Of a DNA stretch of 64,000 nt, positions 1-12,300 are shown in pieces. Positions within the stretch are counted from its first letter, which is position 1. Every line of letters begins with the position of its first letter. The DNA is from Sarcocystis neurona (Eukaryota; Apicomplexa; Conoidasida; Eucoccidiorida; Sarcocystidae), in assembly GCA_000727475.1 (NCBI GenBank), contig KL647320.1, forward strand, positions 496,001-560,000. Direction: 5' to 3'. The notes beneath the pieces are model-generated. The model ran no database searches. It saw only the letters and a program-made list of their open reading frames with translations, and was not told the origin of the DNA. The position numbers and the translations under genes are program-made.

Positions 1-3000
1 GCATTTCTTCCGGTGCTCCTCCTCCACAGCAGCGAGTTCCGACGCATCAAGAGGCATCCACCAACGACTGTCCTGCAGCAGCAGCAGCAACGGCAGCAGC
101 AGCAACAACCGCAGCAGCAGCAGCACAGGCAGCAGAAGTAGGGACAGCAGTGTAGAGCGCAGGCCGAGCAATACGGGGTTCCTGACAGTGATAGAGCAGC
201 AACGGCAGCAGCACCAGCACCAGCAGTAGACGGCGTAGCATCAGCAGCAGCAGCAATGCAAAAGAACAGCAGTTGCGGACGTATTGCGTCGTCCATACCC
301 ATATCCTCACATACGTGCATACATATATACATACATATACATACATATACATACATGTACGTGCACACAAACATACACATACATACATATACACACATAC
401 ATATCCATACATACATACGTATACATACGTACATATATATACACATATATACATACATATCATATACACAGAGGGTATATGCATTTGTCTAGACACGCGT
501 AGGGATTGACAGAGGCGTGATCGATGTACATCCCATGAATAAAAGAGACATTTTATCCGACTTGAATATACGTGTCTTTTCACGCATCTTTCTAATCTCT
601 ACACATCTCTCTCTATCAACTTGGGTGTATGTACACCTGAAGAGCGCGGTCTGTGTCAGTGGGACGTTATGAAGATGTGCGACGGGCGCGCGGGCGTCGC
701 CCTCTGCCTCTTCTCCGTTGTAGACGCGTGGATCTGCCCACCTTTCCGTAGGACATCTACGGAAGATCAAATCTTCTTCTATTTGTCTTGGGGTAGAAGC
801 ACATCTGTGGAAAGGTGAACCTCCCTCTATTTGACTCACAGACGAGAAAGGGAAGCCACTGTCTCCGAAACGCATGCAAAATGTATGGCGAGGTCGAGGC
901 ACATACACCGCAGAAGACCAAGTCAAACGAAAGTTGCTGCTACCTGAACATATGTGGCTGCAAGGGGGTCTACTGCAGAACATCAAGTCTACACACATAT
1001 ATATATATATATTAATATATCAATATGCATATATCTATCTACAGGGCTTTGCTTCCATAGGTGTGTGGCCACGTTTGTGAGACTTCCCACCGATATTTAT
1101 CCTCGCGTTTGCATGTGAACGAGTCACAGGGACGCCGTCGACAATCTCCTGAAGAAATGTATTCGTGCTATGCATTTCCGATGTATATATGTACATATAT
1201 ATATTGACGTGCATGCACATATATATACAGATATAAGATTCTGGGTGCCCGTGTTTCGACGGGTAGTACCGCATGCATGTATCTGGAGAGTAGAAACATG
1301 TAAACGAGCCTAGGAGAGTGAACCTCTCCAAGCTTCTATACATTCCCTATATACATATATACGTACACATACATACACACACAAGTATGGATATGTATAT
1401 AGCAAGGAGCTTTCATAAAAGAACTTCTGTGTAATTCTAGAGGCGCACACATATATATATGAATACACATATATACATATATACATATGTGATGAAGAGC
1501 TTCTATAAACGAACTTCCGCATCTGTCTATAGGAAAATATATATATATACAGGTATACACAAATATGTATGTGTAGTGAGGAGTTTCCATAAACGAACTG
1601 CTGTACAGTGCTCCAGGAATATATATATGTATATATATACGTATATACGTGTATACAGAGATATACACATATATGTATATATATAGTAAGGACCTTCTGT
1701 AAATGAACTCCGGCGTACGCCTACAGGAAAACATATATATATATATATATGTAGAGACATATGTACGCATATGTACGCATAGTGAGGGGCTTCTATAAAT
1801 GAATTATGTACGATTGAATAGGCACATACATATATATAAAACAGACACGGGCAGGCACGTGTAGGAGGAGGAGGCGGAGGTAGGCGAGATCGACTTGGAG
1901 AGAAGTGAAAATACGAAATTTCAAAATGTGGGGGGCACGAAGACGTGAGAGGAACCCTCTCCATACGGCCGCGTGGGGTGTACATACACCTGATCGACAC
2001 ATGCACACACACTCTGTATCTCTATCTATCTTTCTCTCTATGTATATATATATATATGTATCAAGAATTGCGCAGGTTTGCAGGTACACTTCTCTCATTG
2101 AGTTGACTTCCCCCGACGTGTCTGTGCGTAGATTTATATAAAATTCGCTGCAGCAGGAGATGCAGAGATACGAAGAGGAGCACCCCACACTTTTCTCTGC
2201 TGCTGCTGCTCTTCTTCTCCCCTTCCATCCTCCCACGCTCCCCCTCGCCAGTGCCGCTCTCGTACTCTCTTCCCCTGGACGCATACGCATATCTATCTAT
2301 ACATATATATATGTATATGCGTATATATATAGATCGATGAATAGGTAGGTAGACAGATATATGTGTTCAACTCTGTGTATATTGAATTCTCTGCATACAT
2401 TCTTCGATGCCGCTCTCAAACTCTCTTCACCTCGGCGCACGTAGAGATGTGTTTGTGTATATATATATATAGATAGATAGATATATATTCGTGTACATTT
2501 ACATGTACAAACACGCATACGCAAATATATATATATATGGATATATGTGTGTACGTACACTTTTATAAAAATATAGCTGTTTTCTCTCTGTCCGTGTTGA
2601 CTTCTCTGTACACATATATATATATATATATGTTAAAATACTCTGTGTACATATACACATACGTACATATATACATATATATACATATATACATACATTT
2701 ATATGAATATGTTATATATATATTTGTGCACTACTCTGCGTATTATCTGAAATGTCGGTAAAATTCTATGTCCATTCTGTGCGCGTATACACTCATATAT
2801 GCTTATATATATATACTTATACATACATATATATATATACATATATTCTCTGTGTGGCTCCATTCTGCGTGTACATATATATATATCTGCGTCCACAGGG
2901 ACACACATATACATATACATACATAAACATACATATATATATATGTATACGCTTGTTTGTACATTTTCGCGTATACGTATATATATGTATATATACTTGT

Positions 3001-6000
3001 GTAATATTCTGCGTATATATGGACTTGCATATATACTCGCGTGTCTTTTTTGCGCGTATGTAGACAATGTCTACTTGCATATATATATATATATGGAGAG
3101 AGAGAGACATGTATATATACATACACTGGTGTATACTTGCATATATATATATATATACACACACAGGAGGAGAGAGATAGACATGTATATACTTGTGTGT
3201 CCATTCTGTGCATGTATATATATACATATATACACGTATACGTACTTATACATCTATTTTGCGTGTATCTATCTATCTATGTACATCTATATATATATAG
3301 ACACCGTTGAATGTATATTCTGAGTATCTACCTATCTATACATATATAGATGTATATGGACAGAGACTTTAGTATATATTGTATAGAAGAAAAGAAATAT
3401 ATATATATATATGTGGATATGCGGTTGTGTATAAGTGAGCAGCCTTTGGCATGTATTCTTTTCTTCCTGCCGGCACGCGCGCGGTCGCTGTCTGTCTGTC
3501 CGTGTCTCTCATGAATGTCTGTCTCCGTCTCCGTCTCCCTATCTCCTGCTGTGTCTTCTCTTTGGCTTCCCCTTCTTCGCTGTCTCCGTCTCCCTGTCTC
3601 CTGCTGTCTCCTCCCTTTCGCTCCCCCCTCTTCTCTGTCTCTGTCTCCATCTCCCTATCTCTTGCCGTCTCCTCCCTTTCGCTTCCCCTTCTTAGCTGTC
3701 GTCTCCGTCTCCGTCTCCCTGTCTCTCATGCCGTCTCTTCTCTTTGGCTTCCCCCTCTTCTCCGTCTCCGTCTCCCTATCTCTTGCTGTCTCGTCTCTTT
3801 GGCTTCCTCCTTTTCTCTGTCTCTCTCTCCGTCTCGCTTTGGCTTGCTGTTTTCTCTGTTTGTCCCCCTCTGTCTGTCCCGTTCTTCCTGTCTATTTTCT
3901 CTTGTTCTCCCGCGCGCGCCGCAGCGGAGTGAAAGGAAGTACTTCGATTAAAGAAGGGTGGACGGGCCTTCGGGCATCTATCACAGCCATGCGAATATTG
4001 CTGCGCAGTCTTCTTTCGAGCCTCTGCAGCTCCTCCGGTTCTGCCCAAGAAGAGAGCACGTCATCCGCCGCCGCCTCGACTTCTTCTTCGTCCTCCTCCT
4101 CTCCGTAGAAGGAGAAAGCATCCGCAAGACTTTCTGCAGCTGCTCTTGCTGCTGCTTCCCCTGCACCACTCCTCGCCGCTGCTGCCCCTCCATCTTGGGA
4201 GAAGCCTAGTTCGCTGCTGCTGCTGCCGTTCCTGCTGCCGCTGCTGTCTCTCGGGCGTTTCCTGCGATTCCTCCGCCCCCCGCTCCGCTGCTGCCGCAGC
4301 AGCCACACGGCCCGCTGTCGCACCGTTTCGTGCAAAAAAAAGTCCGTCGCTGCTGCCAACATCGTCGCAGTATCCCCCGCTGCCGCTGCTGGCGCCCCAC
4401 ACACTCTGTTGCTGCTGCTGCTGCGCTCTTGCTGCTGCTGCTGCTGCTTCGCGCCTGCCTCGTCCCGCTGCGGCGAGACTGCTGCTGCTGCCGCCGTGCC
4501 TTCTGCACCAGCGGACAAAAAGGAGACTTCTTCATCGTCTAGCCCCCCACAGCCGAAGAAAAGAATTCTGTCGTAAAAAGGAAGGACGTATTCTCCTCCG
4601 GAAGACTCGTGCTGCTGCTGCTGCTGTCGCTGTCCCTGCTCCTCTGCAGCTCCTGCAGCTCTGCTCCTCTCCCGCCGCCCATCGCGACCCACTGCCGACG
4701 TCCCGCCCAGCAACGGCGCCAGGTGCTTGTCGATCCATAACAAAATATCTGATACCCCTGAAGTGTCACCCACCCATCATCATCAGCAGCAGCATAAATA
4801 TATATACGTATGCATATATACGTACATGTATGTATATGAACAAAGGGAGATACCAACAGACATATACATATATATATGTATATATATGTGAACAGAAGGA
4901 GATACAAACACAGGTGTGCATGTATATATTCCCGCTGCGTACACATACGTTTATGTATATGAACAAAGGAAGATATGGAGAGAAGTGTATATCTATGTGA
5001 AGTGCCTGGTTGCCGGATTCTACTGAAGGCATTCGCGGACGAATAACGCCCCCACCCACCCACCGACACACAAACACAGAAATGGAGAGTTTTTCACGAC
5101 GGAATATTTAGGGGGCGTGTACCCGAGCATGCGTGGCCGTGTGGCTCGCCGCGGGACGCTGCTGGTGCTTCGACAGCACGGCAGCAGCGCCTCCGTCCTT
5201 CTCCGCAGAAGTATAGATGTGGAGGACGGGTGTGTGTTGAGGTATGTTCCCATTTACACACCCACACCCGTGTGCTAGCGAGCCACATGCAATCAAATTC
5301 ATTTTCACCTTCTCCACGAATCCACGTGTACGTATATGCATGCAGAGAAAGAGAGACGGAGACGGGGAGACGCATATGAATACGTGTAAAACAGAAATTT
5401 TGTGGACGGTGTAAAGGAAGAAAGCAGACATACATACCAGACAGCATTTCTCTGGAATGTACCTTCGTCAATAAGAGTAACGCACATGTCTATACATACA
5501 CACATTCATACATGACATACATATATATATACATGTATATACATATATTGTTTTCTTCCACCCACCTGTGTGTGTCTATATATATGTTTGTACAAATATA
5601 CATTGATATGTGTATATATATATTGATTTACATGTGTGTATGTGAGGTCGTAGAAGGTAGAATGAAGAAAGCGTGGATTCATGGCATGTACACACACGTG
5701 TGAACATACATACGTACAAATATACGTATATATACATACTTTCTTCCTCTGTCCACCTGCCCATTTATACACACATACAAATATACAGAAAAATATACAT
5801 ATGTATATGTATATGAGCTCGTGGTACGTGCGACGTTGTTGCCAAGGAGGGTTTGTGTAGACACGGGGGGTCCACAACAGGCGTTATATATGTGGGGCTT
5901 TCTTTTCTTGGGAGACAACACCCCGGCTCAAGCCGGCATATACATGCCGTCCAGAAAAGCTTCGAAATATCTACGAGAAATCGAAGGAAGACAGAGAAAG

Positions 6001-7311
6001 AGCAGCAGCAGGACGCTTTATTGAAGACCGGAGGAGCAGCAGCCGTTTGAGGGCCAGAAGGGAAGAACGGAAGGGCAGGACAGCGCCGCAGCAGCGGGCG
6101 AGAAGCAGCAGCAGGACGCGCAGGGACGCAGCAGGCGAGTTGCAGCAGCGCGCAACGCATGCAGCAGGAGCAGCAGGAGAGGGAAAGGGGGCAGAGGAGG
6201 AAGGGGAAGCAGCGCGTGTGGAAGAGAGAGAGCGAGCGGCAATAGCAGCAGCAGCAGCAGGAGAAAAGGGAGCGCAGCTGCAGCAGCACGAGAAAGCGGT
6301 GTTGCAGTGAAGAAGCAGAGACCGGCGCAACACAGAAGCCAAGACGCATCAGCAAAGGCGGGAGAAGAGGAAGAAAAGAAAGTGAAAAAGAAGCAGCAGC
6401 AGCACGAGCAGTAAGGAATGCAGCAGCAGATGGGGGAACAGCTAAAGAAGCAGAGGGACAGCAGCCCAGCCAGGGGACAGACATGGAAGCGGCAGCAAGA
6501 GCACCGGCGCCGGCAGCAGGAGAAAAGAAGATGCAGCAGCATTAGGCAGTGCAAAGCAGCAGCACCAGGCAAGGAAGCGACAGCAGCAGTAGTGCTAGGC
6601 AACGCAGCAGCAGCAGGACGAGCCAAAGGAGCAGCAGCAGGAGCAGTAGCCCTAGGCAACGCAGCAGCAGGAGGAGGACGTAGAGCGACACATTAGTGCG
6701 ATAGAAGAAGAGACGCAGGAGACGGCGCAGCCGCAGCAGGACGAAGGAAGATGGGTAGCAGTCGCAGCAGCAGCAGCGCCGCAGTGCAGCAGCGGCGACA
6801 GCAGACACGGGTGCAGCTGCAGCAGCAGAAGACTCGAAGACGCAGGGGCAGCAAGAAGAGCTGCAGCAGCAGCAGTTGTACTCTGGCAAGGCAGCAGCAA
6901 CGGGAAATGCAGCGACAGCAGCAGCAGGAGAGAAGGAACAACAGCAGCAGAACCGTGGGGAAGAAGCGAACGGCAAGGCGGGGGGAGGGTCGTACCGTTG
7001 ACGATCTCAATTTCAACAGAAATGTTAGGGTGGTCGCACTGGTCAGCAAGGAAGAGAGAACGAGCGTCGAGAAACGATGAGAGAAGATGGCAGCAGCAGA
7101 GCGCGTCAACTTCCGCAGTGGCGAACACTAAAAATGAGACGGGAGGGTGGGGAACTGGAGAAGACAGGAGAGCAGAGAAGTTTGCTCCTGCGCCGTCGAG
7201 GTCTGCGTGTTCTGCTGCTGTTGCTGCTGACGTGCTGCTGCCTCCTGCTGCAGGCAACCGCTGCGTCTCAAAAAACAGGCGCGTAAATTCTTCGAGCTCC
7301 AGCAGCACCAT
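1..7311 (-). CDS. CDC45: CDC45 replication initiation factor, N-terminal half (partial, three exons)
   Basis: CDC45 is the subunit of the CMG replicative helicase (CDC45-MCM-GINS) that loads at origins and travels with the fork; it has a DHH/RecJ-like fold. Exon 1 (6996-7311, ATG at 7311) encodes EEFTRLFF and then VSFLVFATAEVDALCCCHLL, the family's first strand and 'DVDALCAC' motif. Exon 2 (3943-4757) opens with GVSDILLWIDKHLAPL, then has YDRILFFGCGGLDDEE (family 'ILINCG') and AVIDARRPVHPSLIE (family 'D-HRP-H-N'). Between these motifs lie long Gln, Ser, Ala and acidic tracts. A short exon (72 down to 1) beginning DSRWWMPLD runs off the window. Exon 1 ends with one base of a Gly codon at a GTACGA donor and exon 2 supplies the other two, so phases agree. 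The remaining half should lie left of base 1. Exon 3 is the least certain; the exon 2 donor (GTACTT) is weak. Confidence 0.85.
60..260. repeat. CAG/CTG triplet block
   Basis: The plus strand reads as interrupted CAG, CAA and CGG-type triplets. On the strand of the CDC45 gene it is CTG-rich and ends in CTGCAG at the proposed 3' splice site, so it serves as intron sequence rather than a polyglutamine tract. Confidence 0.7.
300..480. repeat. CATA / TATG microsatellite
   Basis: Imperfect runs of CATA and TACA with CACA interruptions. Open frames here encode only Tyr/Ile/His/Thr strings typical of such repeats and are not genes. Confidence 0.85.
1319..1815. repeat. Composite minisatellite, 80-110 bp units
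   Basis: A conserved core of about 40 bp, roughly GAGGAGCTTCTATAAACGAA followed by a variable stretch ending in TAGGAA or CAGGAA, recurs near 1405, 1495, 1577, 1687 and 1780, with a poorer copy near 1325. Cores are separated by AT/ATAC microsatellite of varying length. The cores have diverged and keep no common reading frame. Confidence 0.65.
2290..3430. repeat. AT/ATAC microsatellite field
   Basis: Over a kilobase of TATATA, CATATA and TACATA runs broken by short unique patches such as CTCTGTGTA and CTGCGTATA. All open frames here are low-complexity Tyr/Ile/Val/His strings. Confidence 0.85.
3500..3850. repeat. CT-rich minisatellite, about 60-bp units
   Basis: About six imperfect units of the form CTCCGTCTCCCTATCTCTTG, CTGTCTC, then CTCTTTGGCTTCCCCCTCTTC follow one another. 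On the strand of CDC45 they are purine rich. All six frames show long Ser/Leu/Pro strings from the repeat, so the open frames carry no weight. Confidence 0.75.
4758..6995 (-). other. CDC45 intron 1: triplet-rich and microsatellite-rich
   Basis: This interval separates the two best-supported CDC45 exons. From 4800 to 5000 a sentence-like unit containing TATATGAACAAAGG and AGATA recurs three times in AT microsatellite. From about 6000 to 6990 the plus strand is packed with CAG/GCA triplets, which are CTG/TGC on the CDC45 transcript. Long open frames in this block, in any frame, are products of the triplets. No additional CDC45 motif was recognised. Confidence 0.6.
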
Positions 7312-8430
7312 CGCGGCTCAAAGACGGGCGGAGACGAGACAGGAGAGAGCGAAGTCAACACGGAAGGCGAGGAGACGAGACGCAGAAGAGGAGAAGTGGA
7401 GAAGGAAAATATCGAGAAAAGAAGAGGCAGCAGCTGCTGGGTGCTCCTCCAGAAGCGTGCGGACACATCTCTCTGAGCAAAACGTGCCAACAGCAGCACC
7501 TGCGGCGTCCTCCTCCGCCGTCATGCGGCAACAGCAGCAGCAGCAGCAGTAACGGGGGGACGGGGAGAAACAGCAGGAAGGCTCTCGCAGGGAAGCAGCA
7601 GCAGGAACTCTTCCGACTGCTGCAGAGCAGCAACAGCAGCAAACGAGAAACAGCAGAAGCGACTGCAGCACAGAAGCAGCGGTGGCGGCGCCGCAGCAAA
7701 ATCAGCGACCAGCGGCGCCTGGACAAGCAGGGCTGACAGCAGACAAGCGCTAGCAGCAGACAAGCGCTAGCAGCAGAGCAGCAGCATCAGCGGCAGAGGT
7801 GAAGGAGAGAAGGAGGTGGAGGAGAAGCGGCGCAGCAGCTGAGCAGAAGCCCGTCCACCGGCACCGCCCAGCGGCAGGGAGGTCGATACGGCGGCAGCAG
7901 CAGCAACAGAAACAGCAATGGGAACTACTCTAGCTGCTGCTGCTGCTCGGCTGAGGTGCCGCAGCTCTGGCCGGCCCTTTCACCTTTTTACCGCCACCTG
8001 CCGCTGTTGTTACGGCGCACCGCTGCTGCTGCTGACGCGCACCGCTGCTGCTGCTGACGCGCACCGCTGTTGCTGCTGCTAACGCGCACCGCTGCTGCTG
8101 CTGAGGCGTACCGCTGCTGCTGCTGCGGAGAGGGAGTCGCTGCAGTTGCGTCTTCTTTCGCTTCCTGTGGGGCAGGTGAATTCCTGCTGCTTCCGCTCAC
8201 GACAGCCCCCTGCAACTCTGCTTGCCTCTCTTAATATGCGACGGTGCTCCTGCTGCTGCTGCTCTGCTGCTGCCGCTGCTGTTGCTGCTGGTGGGTTGCA
8301 CTCCTCTGCAGCCCCTTTCTGCCTGCTGCTGCTGTGACCGCGCTGCGGACTCCTGTAGCGGCTGCTGCTGCTGCTGCGTTCACGCCAGTTGATCGCGGGA
8401 AGGTCGGCGTCAGTCAGCAGGCCGCCGAAC
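7312..8430. repeat. Triplet-rich region upstream of CDC45
   Basis: This stretch upstream of the CDC45 start is filled with CAG/GCA triplets on the plus strand to about 7930, then CTG/GCT triplets. Between about 8000 and 8130 a 20-24-bp unit containing CGCACCGCTGCTGCTGCTGA repeats five or six times. A minus-strand frame near 8430 (LLTDADLPAINWRER) looks protein-like for about 20 residues, but no exon structure could be built on it. Confidence 0.6.
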
Positions 8431-8540
8431 ACTGACGTTCCGGTTGCGGCACTATATTTTACTGGTGTTGCTGCTCACACTATACTTACGACTTGCAACT
8501 GTAGCTGCAGCTCCTGCTCCCCTTCCTGGGTTCTCAGCGG

Positions 8541-9335
8541 AACTATCGCTGCTGCCGTCGACCACACTGCTGCTGCTGCTGTGGGCCGTACTGCTGCTGC
8601 TGCCGTCGACCACACTGCTGCTGCTGCTGCTGTGGCCNCTGCTGCTGCTGCTGTCGGCCGCACTGCTGCTGCTGCTNNNNNNNNNNNNNNNNNNNNNNNN
8701 NNNNNNNNNNNNNNNNNNNNNNNNNNNNNNNNNNNNNNNNNNNNNNNNNNNNNNNNNNNNNNNNNNNNNNNNNNNNNNNNNNNNNNNNNNNNNNNNNNNN
8801 NNNNNNNNNNNNNNNNNNNNNNNNNNNNNNNNNNNNNNNNNNNNNNNNNNNNNNNNNNNNNNNNNNNNNNNNNNNNNNNNNNNNNNNNNNNNNNNNNNNN
8901 NNNNNNNNNNNNNNNNNNNNNNNNNNNNNNNNNNNNNNNNNNNNNNNNNNNNNNNNNNNNNNNNNNNNNNNNNNNNNNNNNNNNNNNNNNNNNNNNNNNN
9001 NNNNNNNNNNNNNNNNNNNNNNNNNNNNNNNNNNNNNNNNNNNNNNNNNNNNNNNNNNNNNNNNNNNNNNNNNNNNNNNNNNNNNNNNNNNNNNNNNNNN
9101 NNNNNNNNNNNNNNNNNNNNNNNNNNNNNNNNGCTGTGGGCCGCACTGCTGCTGCTGCTGTGGGCCGTACTGCTGCTGCTGCCGTCGACCACACTGCTGC
9201 TGCTGCTGTGGGCCGCACTGCTGCTGCTGCTGTGGGCCGCACTGCTGCTGCTGCTGTGGGCCGCGCTGCTGCTGCTGCTGTCGGTCACACTGCTGCTGTT
9301 GCTGCTCTTGGCCACACTGCTGTTGCTGCTGTCAT
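8541..9335. repeat. 24-bp CTG-based tandem repeat with assembly gap
   Basis: Units of the form CTGCTGCTGCTGTGGGCCGC plus ACTG, with variants CGTCGACCACA, CGTACTG and CGGTCACA, flank the run of Ns on both sides. Because the unit is a multiple of three and lacks stops, several frames on both strands stay open through it: Leu-rich, AVGRTAAA-like, and SSSSSAAH-like. This prevents any coding call. The true length is unknown. Confidence 0.85.
8677..9132. other. Assembly gap (456 Ns)
   Basis: A solid run of N inside the 24-bp repeat; a single N also occurs at 8638. The repeat on both edges suggests the assembler failed to span the array. Confidence 0.99.
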
Positions 9336-9399
9336 CAGCAGCGTTGTCGCTGCCGAGGAAACGTATACGCTGCTGCAGCACGTGACGTGTGGATTTCTT

Positions 9400-12300
9400 C
9401 CTGCGCGCAGACAGAGAAGCAAAAGGAGCTGCAACCGCAAAAGTAGTTTTATACTGACAAACGATTCACAGACCCGTACGGCTCCAGGAAGTCGCGCGTC
9501 TACAGATTTCTTCCTGCCTATTCCATATACACATATATCTGTATATCGAGAGAAGCACCTCTCCGTAGATTCCCATGTCTACAAGTATATCTGTGTCTAT
9601 TACATACACACAAACATATATACGTGCAGAGGCGTGCGATTCACGTGATGAGAAATACTTCTGTGCCTTTTACGTGCAGATCGATCTAGAGGAAACGGAG
9701 GATCAAGAATCCACGTCTCTGCAAATCTTCTGGTTCTTATACACCTACTATTCACGTGCGTATTCCCCTAACAAAGACGTATATATACATATATATATCG
9801 ACTATCCACGTACATATTTATTCCAGGAAACGTACAGAGAGCAGCTCGTGTCACATCCATACCCACGTCCTTACATATACGAATATTCCTTTCTGCTGGA
9901 CCTTCGATATATACATGTATATACATGAGTCTACACTCTCTGACATATACACATGTATGTATGTAAGCGTTCACTATATTACATATATATATTTATACGG
10001 TAGTGGATTCCCACACATACGTGTATATATATCTGTAGAGTGAGAGGGGGAGAAAGCGACGAGAAGAAAGTGAGAAGGTGAGAATGCTGTGGATTTGATA
10101 ATACGTAGGTGTGTAAATATATACGTACTGCGACAGATAGACTTACATATACCCATCTGCATGCTAACATATAAATGCTTGTTGACAAACAGGCAGATAT
10201 TATCTACGCCTGTAAAGTGAACTTTGTGTGAATAGCTCTGGGTTGAGAGAACTGTTTTCAGCAAACGTCTGCCTGAGTGAAAATATGAAGACGCCGTCGT
10301 ACGACAGAAGAGATTTTCTCCTGGAAAAACACGGGCAGAATTCTCTTGTGGAGACGCGCAGGAACAGCAGCGTGAAGGCCTCACTGTCGACAGCGCTTGG
10401 CCCCGCCGCGTGGACGCGCATGCAGAGGAAGACGTGGTAAGGCATGGGAAGAGAAGAAAAAAAGAGCCGCAGTGGTCGGGCCCCAGCAGCTGCAGCAGCA
10501 AGAAGAGGGGACTGCAGCTGCAGTGTCGCTGGCTCTTGTGTTTGTGCGTCTCTTCCCACTCATGTGAGGGCCGGCGAAGGCAGTCTTTTGTAGAGGACGA
10601 CGAAGGCAGACACGTACAAAGAAAGAGAAGACCGATAAAAGATAGAGATAGAGAGAAAACAAAGAGTCGACTAAGGCGAGAGGCAGAAACGAGCAGAGAG
10701 CCCGAAACTCACGTTTTTCTTAGCGTTGCTGCGGTGTACGTACACCCCAGAGACGTACGTACACCCCAGGGCGGCAACGTAGCGGCTTCGTGTTCCTCTC
10801 CAGGGAGCAGAGTGAGACAGTTCTGTGCGACGACGGGTAGGCTCGATGCAAAACGGAGAAAACTGACTGCAAGAAGGGAAAAAGGAAAATGTCGCTGTTT
10901 CGCCGTCAAGGACTATCTTCTCCCAGTTGCGGTGTACAGACACCCGGTGGTGTGAAAGATCGACGGCTCCGACCGCGATTGCTCTCCCTGTCCGTTGTTG
11001 CCTGGTGTTCTTGTGTTCAACTCTTCAAACACATATATTAAACAGCAGCACGCGCGTCCCTACAACATACACAGACAGGTGACCAGCAATATATGTAAAG
11101 TTTTCGCTTCTTCGCAGTGGGGTGAGAGTATGGAAGGCAGCAAGGAGGGAAGAAGCGACGGGTTTCCCAAGTGCATCCCTTTTTTTCTGGTACGAATATG
11201 GACAGATTTACGTGTGGAACGGAGACTCACGCAAGAACGAAGAAGCGCGTGCATGCAGTTGCTTTACGCCGTGTGGTCACGGTGAGACGGGGTGTACAGA
11301 CACCTCAAAGAAGAGACGCTTCACAGCGTGGAGTGCCTTCCAGAGGTCAAGGGACATTTTCTCTTGTGTGTGGCATACGTTTTCTCGTACGAAACTGAGG
11401 AGGTGCAGGCCGAAAGTGGATAAAGAGAGGAAATCGAAGAAGTGACATTTGGAGGAGGGATGGGAAGGCAAAGAAGAAAAGAAGCGGAGGATTTCGACGG
11501 CAGAAGATGGATAAAGACGCAGCAGGCGGCGAAGAAGTTGAACCGTGCCGGGGGTTCACTAGAAAAGACTGCACCAAGGAAATACGGGAATAGAAGAGAA
11601 AGACGGAAGGAAAAGAAGGAAGGGGGACCGAAGAAGGGGATTTCCAAATGCATGTGCGCAGCCGGGGGACGCACTTCTTCGCGAATCTTCACGTACGCAG
11701 CGGCGTGTGCGCCCACATACGTGTATACGTGTACATATGTGGATGTGTACGCACGTAGATGTATGTATGCATGAATGGGTATGGCAGGACACGAATATAT
11801 GCCATGTGTAGTTATATACAAGTACATATGCGTATGTAGAGAGTGTGTATTTTGGGACAGAGCGGCCATTTATCTTCTGACAGGTGCGACTAGGCTCTTG
11901 TTGCCTTGCGGAGAGGTGTGTGCACATATATATAGTTCTTGTTCAGGACGAAAATGGGAAGGAAAGTTCGGTAGTTGTGGGCTCGTCTGCGGGAGCGACC
12001 ACCAGATGGAGTTCTGCTTTTTACCAAATCGAGGGAGGGACGGCACTTTCTTCACGTGGAAATCTGCTGCAGCTGGTTTGCTGCCCTCCGTTTCCGCCTT
12101 TCCTTCTCTGAGAAGACCTCGACTTTGTACGGAAAATAAAACAAACGCACTTCTCTTCCCCCGTGCAGAACTGCAAAACGACGATGACTGCAAGACCACC
12201 GCGTGTGTGTGTGTGTGGTGTGTCGGGGGGGTGGGGGGGTGTCTGCAACAGCAGCGGCAGCAGCACTAGCAGCAGCACCAGCAGCAACAGCAACAGCACT

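Larger units (their letters stand above)
73..3942 (-). other. CDC45 intron 2: CTG array, AT microsatellites and CT-rich minisatellite
   Basis: No coding segment resembling CDC45 was found between the second and third visible exons. The interval holds a triplet block at 60-260 (CTG on the gene's strand, ending directly at the 3' splice site), CATA/TATG microsatellite at 300-480, a composite repeat at 1319-1815, dense AT dinucleotide repeats from about 2290 to 3430, and a CT-rich minisatellite at about 3500-3850. Its size of about 3.9 kb depends on exon 3 being correct. Confidence 0.55.

Noticed and set aside
2697..3323. Multiple long open frames of Tyr/Ile/His/Val
   Set aside because: Pure products of AT/ATAC microsatellite read in several frames on both strands.
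6998..7552. 184-codon plus-strand open frame
   Set aside because: It is antisense to CDC45 exon 1, whose minus-strand motifs and splice phase are convincing, and the rest is triplet repeat.
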